From Methanosarcinales archaeon (GTDB taxonomy: Archaea > Halobacteriota > Methanosarcinia > Methanosarcinales > Methanoperedenaceae), in NCBI GenBank assembly GCA_905339155.1, contig CAJPFJ010000003.1, positions 1 to 64,000 of the forward strand: 64,000 nt of DNA, written 5' to 3'. Both the position numbers and the translations under genes were made by a program. This document shows positions 50,602 through 59,237 of the stretch, piece by piece; within the stretch, counting starts at the first letter, position 1; each line of letters opens with the position of its first letter. The notes beneath the pieces are model-generated. The model saw only the letters and a program-made list of their open reading frames with translations. It was not told where the DNA came from and ran no database searches.

Positions 50602-52002
50602 TCAATATCCTCTATGTTTCAAAACTTTTATCAATTTCACCACAGAGTAGGCAGCCCTGGTCACCCCCATGCTCCGGTCATCAGCATCTGTCCCGACTAT
50701 ATAAAGATTTTCGATTGGTGTCTGTGTATCTGCAATAAATCCATTTATTGACACAGCAGCTTTTTCCGGTGTAGTTACCTGGTAATGTATCATATCTATA
50801 TGCTTACCAATACCGGGATACACACGCAAAATGGTGTCATAAGCATCGCCTTTTTCAGATTCCGGATCATTGTTTTCATCTATAGAAAACATAAATCCAA
50901 CCAGTTTTTTACCGCCGGGCGCAAAGTTCCTGTTGTAATTGCTAATTGGCATTGCCCAGAAAGCCTTTTTCTTGAACCATACCTCACCCCCTACATAGTT
51001 GAATTCATCGAATTCATTACTCAGTCCAAGCCAAATTGTTAAAGTCCTTGATTGTTTGACATTATTCAAATCTGAAACATAGCCTGCCGGCAAATCTTTA
51101 ATGTATTGGGGCATATCCTTAACAAAAGCTGAATAAATAATCGAGTCCGCATAATATGAATCTTCTCCTGTTGTGACTCCCTTTGCGGTATAATCTTCCA
51201 CGATAATTTCTTTTACAGCAGTATTTGTTTTAATCTCCACAGTTTCTGGCAGGGAATATAATATAGCATTTACAATGGCTTTCAGACCATCCCGCGGATA
51301 AAACTGATTATAGCTTACTTTCTTATTATTTAATAATCTGCTGACATAAGATAACTTCTTAGCTTCCTCATACAGATTGTAATATTTATTATTCTCATGG
51401 GCCATGTCTTTTTGAATGCTCTCTTCAACAAATCCGCTACCAACAAACATCCTCTGGACAGAGGTCTCTTTCATTGCTCTCCCGGATAAGAAATAACAAA
51501 ATGTATCTGTAAAGTCAGCCGTGTCGGATGAAAGATTATCCCACGGAAGGCATTCATAAACAGATGTCTTTGAGAGATCTGTACCAAACTGCCACATTAT
51601 CAACATTTTTGTCAATGCCTGTGCAATTATAAGGCGGTCTTTTTTCGGCAGTATATCCATTGTCAGATAACCGCCAAGGTCAGTAGGCACTTTCTTCAAA
51701 CCGTTCTCTGTACGAATAAAATACTCTCCATAATCCAAAAAAACCGGAATATAATCGAAATAATTATCCATTAAATAAGTTAACGGCCCACCCTTGCGCA
51801 ACTGGGTTATAGCATGTGGACCGGTATCTACCTGATAACCATCAACAACATAGCTGTTACAATTGTTACCAAGATTTTTGTTTCTCTCAAGAACAAGTAC
51901 CTTTTTCCCGGCCTTCGATAATACCAGGGCAGATAATAATCCGCTAATACCCCCGCCTATTACGATCGAATCATACTTTTTCATGCTTGGTAATCTCTCC
52001 AT
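50602..52002 (-). CDS. CrtI/phytoene desaturase-like FAD oxidoreductase
   Basis: A 466-residue flavoprotein. The N-terminal dinucleotide-binding fold is SIVIGGGISGLLSALVLSKA with ERNKNLGNNCNSY after it. The later PRDGLKAIVNAILYSLPETV and the end IENLYIVGTDADDRSMGVTR match the CrtI-type amine oxidase/desaturase family. Possible roles are isoprenoid saturation or desaturation (for example carotenoid-like or geranylgeranyl chains) but cannot be fixed. It starts divergently to the short membrane gene at 52053. Confidence 0.82.
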   Translation of the reverse strand: MERLPSMKKYDSIVIGGGISGLLSALVLSKAGKKVLVLERNKNLGNNCNSYVVDGYQVDTGPHAITQLRKGGPLTYLMDNYFDYIPVFLDYGEYFIRTENGLKKVPTDLGGYLTMDILPKKDRLIIAQALTKMLIMWQFGTDLSKTSVYECLPWDNLSSDTADFTDTFCYFLSGRAMKETSVQRMFVGSGFVEESIQKDMAHENNKYYNLYEEAKKLSYVSRLLNNKKVSYNQFYPRDGLKAIVNAILYSLPETVEIKTNTAVKEIIVEDYTAKGVTTGEDSYYADSIIYSAFVKDMPQYIKDLPAGYVSDLNNVKQSRTLTIWLGLSNEFDEFNYVGGEVWFKKKAFWAMPISNYNRNFAPGGKKLVGFMFSIDENNDPESEKGDAYDTILRVYPGIGKHIDMIHYQVTTPEKAAVSINGFIADTQTPIENLYIVGTDADDRSMGVTRAAYSVVKLIKVLKHRGY

Positions 52003-52052
52003 TTTACATCATTATAACAATTTATGTATTAAGTTATTTCCACCCCATAATC

Positions 52053-52370
52053 ATGGTTATTCTGGTATTTGCTTTGTTGGCTTTTATTGGAATAAAATTT
52101 ACAATTTTGGGTGCGTTTCTCGCAGGCGTTTATCTGTCAAACGGTATTGCTCATTTCAGCTATGGGTTTTTCGATTTTGATAAAATTACCCCAAAGCGGC
52201 TTTTTGGAGAAGAGAGGATAATTCATTCGATCTGGGGTATAAGCAATTTCATTTTCTCTGCGATATTGGTTTATTTCTCCAATTTTGAAGCAAATTGGTT
52301 TGCTTTTATTATCGGTTTTTTAATAGCATTTCTGCTTTTGCTGCAGGTAGCAAAGAAATCTTATATTTAA
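52053..52370 (+). CDS. membrane protein (105 aa)
   Basis: From ATG 52053 (MVILVFALLAFIGIKFTILG), about 105 residues, with three or four hydrophobic helices and the loop NGIAHFSYGFFDFDKITPKR. An ATG at 51987 would add 22 residues but lies inside the divergent gene. It overlaps the DUF362 gene end by four bases, tail to tail. The NGIAHFSYG loop may be a metal or heme ligand site; no family is recognised. Confidence 0.6.
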   Translation: MVILVFALLAFIGIKFTILGAFLAGVYLSNGIAHFSYGFFDFDKITPKRLFGEERIIHSIWGISNFIFSAILVYFSNFEANWFAFIIGFLIAFLLLLQVAKKSYI

Positions 52371-53509
52371 GATTTGTGCATCAATCCTTTTAATAATCGC
52401 TTTCCGATATAGGATGTTTTCAGCTTTACGGCGCCATTCCTGCAAAGTTCATGGCAACAGTAGCACTTGGTGCACTTAGCCTGGTCAATATATGGATGCG
52501 GCTCCAGAGTAATCGCGCAGGCAGGGCAGCTGTTGAAACATATTCTGCATTTTTTGCATTCATCTTCTGAAATCTCAACTCTGGAAAGGTTCTCCACGTT
52601 CTTAAACATAAACTTCATTAAAAATTCCGGTAATTTATACGGCAGATGTCTGGATTTTTTAAAATCGAGCATTACGTCATTGATTTTTTCTCCGGTAACC
52701 TCAATTATATCAAGCTCTCCAACACCAAGCCCCCGCTCATTAGCAAATCGTGTTGCCATAATATCCTTATGTGAAAAACCAATGACCTCTGAAGCTACAG
52801 CATCCAGAGCCACGCAGTCCGCACCCGATATAATAACTTTTGAATCAACAGGAGTTCCATTCGTTGCTCCTTCTCCTTCCATGCCAACTATGCCGTCCAT
52901 CACCGCAAGCTTCGGCTTAAGCGCAGAGTAAATATCAACAACAGCATGGCTCAGGCTCTCCTCGGTCGGTGCAAGCCTGTGTATCGCTGCTTTGCCAGAG
53001 CCGGGGATTACGCCGAAAAAATTTTTTACTGCGCCGGTATATTTCGTCAGCATATGAGTTTTCATTTTTGGTAAAGAAACAAGCACATCGCAATCGATTG
53101 CAGGTTTTGCAATATTGATAGTTGTTAAGACCCTGCCGTCAACTTTTACAGGATAAGTGCCTGTTGATTCAAAGTTAATGAGTTTACCTCCAGCCTCTTG
53201 CGTGGCTTTCTTAATTCCTGACAATTCAAGCGACTGCGTAGTATAACCGTATGCTCCTGAGCTATCCCCCACCCAAGGAATCCCGCCAGCCTCTTTCACG
53301 ATCTCAACCATCGCACTCACGACAGCAGGATGCGTGGTCGCTGCACGCTCAGGAGGAAAACCAACTATAACGTTCACCTTGAGCAGCACGCTATCTCCGG
53401 GTTTTATGAATTTTTCAGTTCCTCCTATCAGTTCAAGACTTTTGAGAATGGCACTTTTGACCATCGGGCGCTCATAGTCTTCACATTTTACAATCGAAAC
53501 TTTTGTCAT
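52367..53509 (-). CDS. DUF362 family protein with two 4Fe-4S motifs
   Basis: A 380-residue protein from ATG 53509, preceded by GGAGGAAATA. DUF362 core motifs: LLKVNVIVGFPPERAATTHP, GDSSGAYGYTTQSLELSGIK and the central VSLPKMKTHMLTKYTGAVKN. The C-terminal ferredoxin domain is CKKCRICFNSCPACAI and CTKCYCCHELCRNGAV. The product is probably a cytoplasmic electron-transfer or iron-sulfur protein; DUF362 proteins are often named Fe-S-binding or uncharacterised. It follows an MBL-fold gene on the same strand with a gap of 38 bases. A truncated relative is at 3700. Confidence 0.9.
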   Translation of the reverse strand: MTKVSIVKCEDYERPMVKSAILKSLELIGGTEKFIKPGDSVLLKVNVIVGFPPERAATTHPAVVSAMVEIVKEAGGIPWVGDSSGAYGYTTQSLELSGIKKATQEAGGKLINFESTGTYPVKVDGRVLTTINIAKPAIDCDVLVSLPKMKTHMLTKYTGAVKNFFGVIPGSGKAAIHRLAPTEESLSHAVVDIYSALKPKLAVMDGIVGMEGEGATNGTPVDSKVIISGADCVALDAVASEVIGFSHKDIMATRFANERGLGVGELDIIEVTGEKINDVMLDFKKSRHLPYKLPEFLMKFMFKNVENLSRVEISEDECKKCRICFNSCPACAITLEPHPYIDQAKCTKCYCCHELCRNGAVKLKTSYIGKRLLKGLMHKS

Positions 53510-53547
53510 TATTTCCTCCTGCATTATTGATATTGTAACTATCCATG

Positions 53548-54420
53548 TCATCTGAAAAGGTATTTTTCACCGTTTTCTAAAACATGAATTCTTTCTTTTA
53601 AACTGCCATTATCAACCAGTTTAATCAATACATCCTTCGGTTCATCTATGCCGTCATATGCTATCCTGAATGAGCCCCAATGGATCGGAATCATTTCTTT
53701 TGCTCCAAACATTGTCATCGCTTGAATGGCATCATCCGGGCCCATATGATGGTTTTTCATAAACCAGCGGGGACGATAGGCTCCAATAGGCAGCAGCGCT
53801 ACATCAATTTGAGAATAGTTCCCGATTTCTTTTAACTCGTCGAACAACCCGGTATCCCCAGCGAAATAAACAGTTTTCTCGCCCTGTATGATATAACTCA
53901 AAGCCTTAGGAAAATCAGCAAAGGCGGAATTGCGAGATCCGCTATGCTTTGCCGGAGCAGCGGTGATTTTGATGCCGTTTATAGCTATTTTGTTCCAAAT
54001 ATTCATTTCCCGCACATCTGTAAAGCCCCAGTCGCGCAAGATATCTCCGTTTCCTTCTGAAATCAACACAGGCGTTTCTTTCGGAAGCTGTTCCATTGTC
54101 CACCTGTCTAAGTGATCACGGTGGGCATGCGATATTAGAATTGCGCCAATCTTTGGCAGTTTCTCGATCTGTATTCCCGGTTCTCGTGAGCGGTGAACAA
54201 TAACCGTCCAATTGTTGAAGTTCGGGTCGGTCAGGATGTTTGTACCGTTGAGATGAATTAGTGCGGTGGAGTGACCGATGAATATGATTGAGTTCTCACC
54301 TTCCTTGAAAGCCGGAGTTGTGGAAGAGTCGGAGATTGACTGAGTTCTGGGAAAAGCGCCCAGCGTTAAGAGCGCAAGGACTGAAAGCGCGTACAGAAGT
54401 TTTATTTTAAAGTTTGTCAT
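53548..54420 (-). CDS. MBL-fold metal-dependent hydrolase with signal peptide
   Basis: A 290-residue protein from ATG 54420 (MTNFKIKLLYALSVLALLTL), whose start is a signal peptide. Metal ligands: ISHAHRDHLDRW (HxHxDH), AAPAKHSGSRN, FAGDTGLFDEL and IPIHWGSFRIAY. It is UlaG/NAPE-PLD-like, the same family as the gene at 2692, but secreted. Its start overlaps the CPBP gene stop by fourteen bases. It and the DUF362 gene form the same pair as the one at 2.7-4.0 kb. Confidence 0.88.
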   Translation of the reverse strand: MTNFKIKLLYALSVLALLTLGAFPRTQSISDSSTTPAFKEGENSIIFIGHSTALIHLNGTNILTDPNFNNWTVIVHRSREPGIQIEKLPKIGAILISHAHRDHLDRWTMEQLPKETPVLISEGNGDILRDWGFTDVREMNIWNKIAINGIKITAAPAKHSGSRNSAFADFPKALSYIIQGEKTVYFAGDTGLFDELKEIGNYSQIDVALLPIGAYRPRWFMKNHHMGPDDAIQAMTMFGAKEMIPIHWGSFRIAYDGIDEPKDVLIKLVDNGSLKERIHVLENGEKYLFR

Positions 54421-55084
54421 AGTAAAACACCAAAATTGTAATAATATACTGCAGGAAGTGGAACAGTGCAGGCGCAGCAACATTATTATATCTCTGCATG
54501 AGCCACCCGGAGACGATGCTAACTACAACGCCCATTATGAAACCGCTAAGTCCGACATTTAGATAATGATACACTCCGAACAGCAGGGCACAAATCAAGA
54601 CCGCCGTCTTCCAGTCCACGAACTGCTTAAGCCTTGTGAACAAAAATCCCCGGTAGAACAATTCATTGGAAATCGCTGCCAGGAAAGTTATGAAAAACAT
54701 TATCGGGAAAAGCTTTGAAAACGGTCCCGCAATGCTTCCGAAGTATCCCTGCTTCAAGAGTTCCGCCACTGTTAGTGCACTTGCAGCAATGTACTTTGAG
54801 CTTGACGGAACATACACTATTAAGAAGTTGCGTATTACAGAATATACAGTTGATACGACCAGCATCCCCCATATTGCATTCCGGATATTCTCTTTCGTTA
54901 CGCCGATGCCTTTGAAATCCTTATTTATAATAGCGTATGCAAGCGGAAACAATAGCCAGGTCAGTATTATCCCGAAAGCTTTCACCGGGCTTTCGGCAGC
55001 CCTAGAGAAAAGCGGAACCGTTGCTGTCCAAACTATCAGTCCCGCTATCAACCACGTCTTGGATTTTTCATTTTTTTCTTCCAT
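54407..55084 (-). CDS. CPBP family intramembrane endopeptidase
   Basis: A 225-residue polytopic protein of the CPBP/Abi family. The first active-site motif is SNELFYRGFLFTRL near residue 143 (usually EExxxR; here NE precedes the LFYR). The second is FGVYHYLNVGLSGFIMGVVV near 170, with the catalytic His. These enzymes process prenylated or small membrane proteins. Overlaps the MBL gene downstream and lies six bases after the 4Fe-4S gene, so all belong to one operon. Confidence 0.85.
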   Translation of the reverse strand: MEEKNEKSKTWLIAGLIVWTATVPLFSRAAESPVKAFGIILTWLLFPLAYAIINKDFKGIGVTKENIRNAIWGMLVVSTVYSVIRNFLIVYVPSSSKYIAASALTVAELLKQGYFGSIAGPFSKLFPIMFFITFLAAISNELFYRGFLFTRLKQFVDWKTAVLICALLFGVYHYLNVGLSGFIMGVVVSIVSGWLMQRYNNVAAPALFHFLQYIITILVFYYDKL

Positions 55085-55090
55085 AATCAG

Positions 55091-55819
55091 TCACCAGGTG
55101 TCTTTATCCCTTCTAAACGAGTATTTTAATGCATTCTCCGGACAGACATCTGTGCATTTTCCGCAGAGGATGCACTCCCTATCATAAATCCGATCTCCAC
55201 TTTGAACATAACTTTTTGCTGAAACCCCCATCGGACAGTTTGTTTTGCATGTTCCACACTGCTTGCATTTTGTTATCTCCCCCTCTATCTTCAATAAACC
55301 CCATTTTGAGAAATATGCAATTAATGAACCGGGCGGACAGAGATATCTGCAAAAATTCCTATGACCGAACGGAAAAGCAAAAAGAAGCCCTAAAATGATA
55401 ACTGATATATCTTTCATCAGCGAAACCTGCTGTGTTGGGAAATTTGCATTTCCAGCAAGTAAATTCCTTAAGCCAAAAAATATAAGCAAAGCTGCGACCA
55501 CATATTTAAGATACAACCATTTATTTCTTCTGAGGTTGGTTTTGCTTTTATAAAGCCCGAATAGATCAAACACGCCAGGGCTCCAGCAAACCCATGAGCA
55601 AAAAGCCCTGCCAAAAATCAAAGGAGTTATTATACACCTGAGTAAAGTAAATATGAACGCAGCGCCCACTATACCCATTCCAATTTCTAGTACAGCCACT
55701 GTCAGGCTCAGTTCCACTGTCCCCAATACATAGAACAAAGTAAACCAGAATGCTGTGAAAAATAGCATTATTGCTATTCTTTTTTTCTGAAATGCCATTA
55801 TTTTAACACCATCATCCAT
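55091..55819 (-). CDS. 4Fe-4S membrane protein, NapH/YccM-like
   Basis: A 242-residue polytopic protein with four helices and two pairs of cluster motifs: FCSWVCWSPGVFDLF and FCRYLCPPGSLIAY on loops, then CKQCGTCKTNCPMGV and CILCGKCTDVCPENA near the end. It resembles NapH and NosR C-terminal domains, which pass electrons across the membrane. A one-helix relic of a second copy lies at 1365. First gene of the minus-strand operon CPBP-MBL-DUF362; divergent to the BlaI-like gene. Confidence 0.9.
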   Translation of the reverse strand: MDDGVKIMAFQKKRIAIMLFFTAFWFTLFYVLGTVELSLTVAVLEIGMGIVGAAFIFTLLRCIITPLIFGRAFCSWVCWSPGVFDLFGLYKSKTNLRRNKWLYLKYVVAALLIFFGLRNLLAGNANFPTQQVSLMKDISVIILGLLFAFPFGHRNFCRYLCPPGSLIAYFSKWGLLKIEGEITKCKQCGTCKTNCPMGVSAKSYVQSGDRIYDRECILCGKCTDVCPENALKYSFRRDKDTW

Positions 55820-55931
55820 CTTTCTTTATTCTATCTATGGTAGTAGCTTTACTGAATGATAGTAGTAAATATATTTAAGCTTTATTGTCCTGAGAAACTT
55901 TTATTATTGATAGTAATTATACTTGATAATA
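55820..55931. promoter_or_regulatory. divergent promoter region with AGTA-type repeats
   Basis: Between the 4Fe-4S operon and the BlaI-like gene. GGTAGTAGCTTTACTGAATG and GATAGTAGTAAATATATTTA, then GATAGTAATTATACTTGATA, contain repeated TAGTA/TACT(A) half-sites, the type of sequence that BlaI/MecI-family repressors bind in bacteria (TACTACA and TGTAGTA). The TATA-like AAATATATTTAAG is central. Inferred only. Confidence 0.45.
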
Positions 55932-56372
55932 ATGACTGAGAGCTCAAAAGAAATAAGTCTGAATGCTAACGAGCTATTAGAGGTATTGGGTCCTCTTGAA
56001 AAGGAAATAATGCAGATAGTCTGGAAAAGAAACGAGACATCTACCCATAATGTCCTTGAGGAATTGAAAAAGAAAAGAGACATTGCCATGACCACGGTGA
56101 GCAGCACGCTTAATAGATTATACGATAAAAAATTATTAAAAAGAAGGACCGACAAAGGTTTAAGGGGTCTATGTTATTATTACTCCCCACTTTTAAAAAA
56201 GGAAGAGTTTGACAGCCTGATCACATCCAGAGTCGTGGACAAACTTCTAAAAGATTTTAGAGAGCCTACTACAGCATATTTTATTGAAGAGCTTGCGAAA
56301 ATTGACCCTGAAAAATTGCAGGAACTGCGGAAAAAGATCGATGAAGCACTGAAAGGCTATGAACCGCAATAA
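55932..56372 (+). CDS. BlaI/MecI/CopY-family transcriptional regulator
   Basis: A 146-residue penicillinase-repressor-type winged helix from ATG 55932 (MTESSKEISLNANELLEVLG). KEIMQIVWKRNETSTHNVLE, then MTTVSSTLNRLYDKKLLKRR are the classic DNA-binding region; the second half is a dimerisation helix region. It overlaps the M56-like gene by fourteen bases. In bacteria such repressors are cut by their BlaR1 partner. It may control both its own operon and the divergent one. Confidence 0.9.
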   Translation: MTESSKEISLNANELLEVLGPLEKEIMQIVWKRNETSTHNVLEELKKKRDIAMTTVSSTLNRLYDKKLLKRRTDKGLRGLCYYYSPLLKKEEFDSLITSRVVDKLLKDFREPTTAYFIEELAKIDPEKLQELRKKIDEALKGYEPQ

Positions 56373-57201
56373 GATAAGTTTTTATTACGACCTGGGAGCT
56401 TTTATACTCCTTGCATTACCGGTGAGCATGTATATACTCAAATTATTCGGATATGAGTTGATGCCATTTGGAATGCTATCTCGGGATAGAAAAATTCTGG
56501 CACTGGCAGGCGGGATTATTTTAGGGATCCTATATTTTATGATAAAATATACCAGGTTTCATAATATTACCATAACCATTGCCAAACGGCAGAATTTTCC
56601 AGAGGTATTTGCGATAATAGAAAAGCTCTCCCATGAAATGGAAATAGGAGTCCCGGAAATTGGTTTTTTGGAGTCGAGCATCCCGAATGCCTTCGTGTAT
56701 AAGAATCGTAACAAACCGGTACTTGTGCTCACTATTCCGCTTATTGAGATTTTAGATGATAAAGAATTGGAAACTGTGCTGGCGCATGAACTGGCACATA
56801 TTAAGAATAAAGACATGGAACTACGCAAATACAGTTTATTATTGAGGTTTGCACTATTCCTGAATCCGTTGATTCACCTGATAGAGCCTTTTATTTCAAG
56901 GAGCCGGGAGTACCTGGCTGATGAAATTGCAGCAAGATTAACATCTGCCCCGAAGAAACTTGCTTTTGCACTTCTTAAAATCGAAGATTACACAAGTTCT
57001 TATAAAGACCGAAGATTTCCGGCGTCAATACCCCCTGAAGTTTTCTTCTTTGAGGGGAGTTTATATACGCCATATATCTTCAGCAGGTCTCCTTCAACTG
57101 AAAAAAGGATCAAAAGATTAATTTTTTTAAGTTCCCATCTGACCCAGGTCACTGGTTGTACAACTCAAGGTCAACTTTCTATTTCTCCATCCCTGAAATG
57201 A
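56359..57201 (+). CDS. M48/M56-type membrane metallopeptidase
   Basis: A 280-residue protein: two N-terminal membrane helices (residues 9-30, 45-60) followed by [20 protein letters not shown] and the [15 protein letters not shown] zinc motif near residue 145, then [14 protein letters not shown] with the third ligand Glu. This is the BlaR1/M56 peptidase or M48 HtpX type; the extracellular sensor domain of BlaR1 is absent. The overlap with the BlaI-like gene makes a repressor-protease pair likely. The 3' end overlaps the convergent ABC fragment by 31 bases, and the end of the protein may be extended by that sequence. Confidence 0.88.
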   Translation: MNRNKISFYYDLGAFILLALPVSMYILKLFGYELMPFGMLSRDRKILALAGGIILGILYFMIKYTRFHNITITIAKRQNFPEVFAIIEKLSHEMEIGVPEIGFLESSIPNAFVYKNRNKPVLVLTIPLIEILDDKELETVLAHELAHIKNKDMELRKYSLLLRFALFLNPLIHLIEPFISRSREYLADEIAARLTSAPKKLAFALLKIEDYTSSYKDRRFPASIPPEVFFFEGSLYTPYIFSRSPSTEKRIKRLIFLSSHLTQVTGCTTQGQLSISPSLK

Positions 57202-57958
57202 ATAATCCTGTTAGCCATGCCGCCAATCTCGGAGCTGTGCGTTACCATCAGGATCGTCTGTCCATTTTCGAGGTTCAATTTCCTGAAAAGTTCAATGATC
57301 TCTATTGAAGACTTAGTATCCAGATTGCCAGTAGGCTCATCAGCCAGGAGAATACTGGGGCTGTTGGCAAGCGCCCGGGCAATAGTGACGCGCTGCTGCT
57401 GCCCGCCTGAAAGTTCAGATGGATTGATTTTCTTTTCTGGAGATTTTTTATAGAAAGCAAGCACTTTACACCCTCTTTCTTTCGCCTGTTGGATCATGCT
57501 GCTTACCTCCACAAGATCACTATCCTCAGGGTTTATCAGGAGACAAAAGATCTCATGGTATGATGAACTGATTATCTCCCTGAGCTTCCTTAATACATTG
57601 GCATGTCCCCTGATACTCCATATCTCGGATTTTCCGAGGGCTGTGTCTTCACTATATAATGATTGTAATGTGTCGCTTATCGTTTTTGATGCATCTGTAA
57701 GAGACTGTATTTGATTTTTTAAAGCTAGCTCGGAGTCAAAAGAAGGCTCAATTGGCCTGTATTTCTTCGGTCTCCCTTCTTTAACGCTTACCCATCCCTT
57801 ATCAACCAGAGATATTAGAGTCGTGTATATCTTTGAATATGGTATTTCAGTCAGCTTGCTTCTTTTGCAGATAAATGGCCGTGTTCCACCAGTTTCGTAT
57901 ACGCTCTGCTTTCGTACTCCGTCAGGCCCAGTTTTTCAAGCGCTTCAAGTACCTTCAT
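57171..57958 (-). pseudogene. TrmB-family regulator fused to C-terminal half of an ABC ATPase, frameshifted
   Basis: From ATG 57958 the frame reads [20 protein letters not shown] then [13 protein letters not shown] and stops at a TGA near 57862. Shifting frame, it goes on: [20 protein letters not shown] and [20 protein letters not shown], which is a TrmB winged helix and its middle domain. It continues without break to [19 protein letters not shown] and then into the ABC part: [34 protein letters not shown] and [18 protein letters not shown], ending at 57171. Walker A and the Q-loop are missing. A deletion joined the two genes; the shift near 57860 adds decay. Only 57171-57512 has a canonical start of its own (GTG). 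Confidence 0.8.
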
Positions 57959-58158
57959 ATTGCACCTTTTTCCGAGTTTGTTTGTTGGAAAATTGAGTTT
58001 AGTTTACCCAACGCCAATGCTCCCACTGTAGCTCCAGCGACTTTTACAAATGTTCTTCTGCTCATTTGCATTATTCCGTTTTCTTCCACGTCATTTTTAA
58101 CAACGTCATCCGTACTCGTGACGTCATTCTCTTTTTTAATACTCTTATTTTTAAACAT
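57955..58158 (-). pseudogene. Tat signal-peptide stub
   Basis: Sixty-seven codons from ATG 58158: a polar leader (DVTSTDDVVKNDVEENGIM), then a twin-arginine signal SRRTFVKVAGATVGALALGK. The frame ends after QQTNSEKGAI, where the mature protein would start. Such leaders belong to folded redox enzymes exported by Tat. Only the signal is left; its stop overlaps the TrmB start. Confidence 0.65.
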
Positions 58159-58289
58159 ATTTTACCTCTTAAGATGCATGTTTTGGGCACATAGAAATCC
58201 CACACCTTACCTCTTGATAAGTACCTCTGATATAGGGTATGTAATACATCTTGTTTTGATGCTAGTTTGATTGCTATAAATTCTTGGGG

Positions 58290-58667
58290 TTAAGCCAAAA
58301 TTTTAATGTTAACCTTACTGTATATCTCTTTTAACACCTCCGGCGAGTAATGGCGCGCCAAAACACTATGAGGGACTCGACCGCAGAATGCATCTATATA
58401 CCGATCCTGAACTCCTGCCTTGGACATTTCGCGCGCGAAAACTGAGCGCAATAAGTGCGGATATATGTTAATACTTGTTGTTTTTGAAACCTTCTTGAAT
58501 ACATGATTTAACCCATCAACGGTTATTTTTGGATAACCGTTTTTCAGCAAAGCATCTGTGAGATCCTTTAGCCTTAACAGTCTTTCAAGAGTATAGATAC
58601 TCACCTTAATTCTCTTTGAATAGTTATCTGAAAAATCGATAGCGGGCTGGGAGGGATTTGAACCCAC
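58290..58667 (-). CDS. tyrosine recombinase, C-terminal part (Int(C)-like)
   Basis: A 125-residue frame that starts inside the tRNA-Lys gene (first residues MGSNPSQPAIDFSDN are the 3' half of the tRNA) and ends at 58290. It holds the second half of a tyrosine integrase: YPHLLRSVFAREMSKAG with the HxLR Arg, then FCGRVPHSVLARHYSPEVLK, with the second Arg and the nucleophile Tyr. The first catalytic Arg domain is absent. It is the pattern of SSV-type integrases, split on integration with Int(C) overlapping the intact tRNA. Confidence 0.75.
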   Translation of the reverse strand: MGSNPSQPAIDFSDNYSKRIKVSIYTLERLLRLKDLTDALLKNGYPKITVDGLNHVFKKVSKTTSINIYPHLLRSVFAREMSKAGVQDRYIDAFCGRVPHSVLARHYSPEVLKEIYSKVNIKILA

Positions 58668-58716
58668 GGCCGTCGGATTAAGAGTCCGACGCTCTGCCTG
58701 TCTAAGCTACCAGCCC
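58643..58716 (-). tRNA. tRNA-Lys (CTT)
   Basis: Minus strand, 74 bases with the G discriminator. The acceptor stem GGGCTGG/CCAGCCC closes; the anticodon stem GTCGGA/TCCGAC holds the loop CTCTTAA, giving anticodon CTT (lysine, AAG codons). The T arm is GTGGG-TTCAAAT-CCCTC with one U-U mismatch, the D arm GCTTAGACAGGCAGAGC. No CCA is encoded. The tRNA 3' half is the start of the integrase frame, marking it as the attachment site. Confidence 0.95.
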
Positions 58717-58735
58717 AAGACTTCCCTCTAATACT

Positions 58736-58760
58736 GCTAAGTTAATATATACATTTCGCA
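58736..58760. promoter_or_regulatory. shared TATA box of tRNA-Lys and JAMM gene
   Basis: GTTAATATATACATTT at about 58740-58755 is a strong archaeal TATA element. Its centre is about 31 bases from the tRNA 5' end (58716) on one side and about 29 bases from the ATG at 58776 on the other. A bidirectional promoter, with a leaderless transcript for the JAMM gene, fits the spacing. Confidence 0.55.
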
Positions 58761-58775
58761 TCAATAAGGTATAAC

Positions 58776-59171
58776 ATGAAAATCGCGCGGGAAACTTTGC
58801 AATTTATACTGGAAGTATGCAAATCATCAGAACCGGATGAATTTGCAGGTATGCTCTCTGCCCAGGGGGATGTTATTACTGAAGTCATAGTAGTCCCGGG
58901 AACAGAGTCAAGCGATGAGAGCGCAGTGATGCAGTTATTCATGCTTCCCAATATACATACTATAGGGTCGGTGCACAGCCATCCTTCCGGGAATATCACC
59001 CCTTCGGGTGTTGATCTTGAGCTCTTTGATAAGAAGGGATTTGTTCATATTATTGTGGGCGCGCCATTTGATCTTAAAAGCTGGCGATGCTATGATAAAG
59101 ATGGGATGCCGATCAAACTTGAAGTAGTGGATTATGAGTTCAAGGAGGAAAATGACATTCTATTTGAGTAA
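58776..59171 (+). CDS. JAMM/MPN+ metalloprotease (Mov34 family)
   Basis: A 131-residue JAMM domain protein. The zinc motif HSHPSGNITPSGVD (HxHx7Sx2D) near residue 68 and the Glu in PDEFAGML near 22 are complete, so it should be active. In archaea such enzymes remove SAMP conjugates, as HvJAMM1 does. It lies next to psmA, 66 bases upstream. A SAMP/MoaD-like protein ending in Gly-Gly is at 7818, so a small modifier system could be served. The mature enzyme is at the short end for this family. Confidence 0.88.
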   Translation: MKIARETLQFILEVCKSSEPDEFAGMLSAQGDVITEVIVVPGTESSDESAVMQLFMLPNIHTIGSVHSHPSGNITPSGVDLELFDKKGFVHIIVGAPFDLKSWRCYDKDGMPIKLEVVDYEFKEENDILFE

Positions 59172-59237
59172 TAACCAATATCGTATAGAAATAGATATAT
59201 ACTCTGCAACCTTCAAACATAAAAACCAGGAGACACT

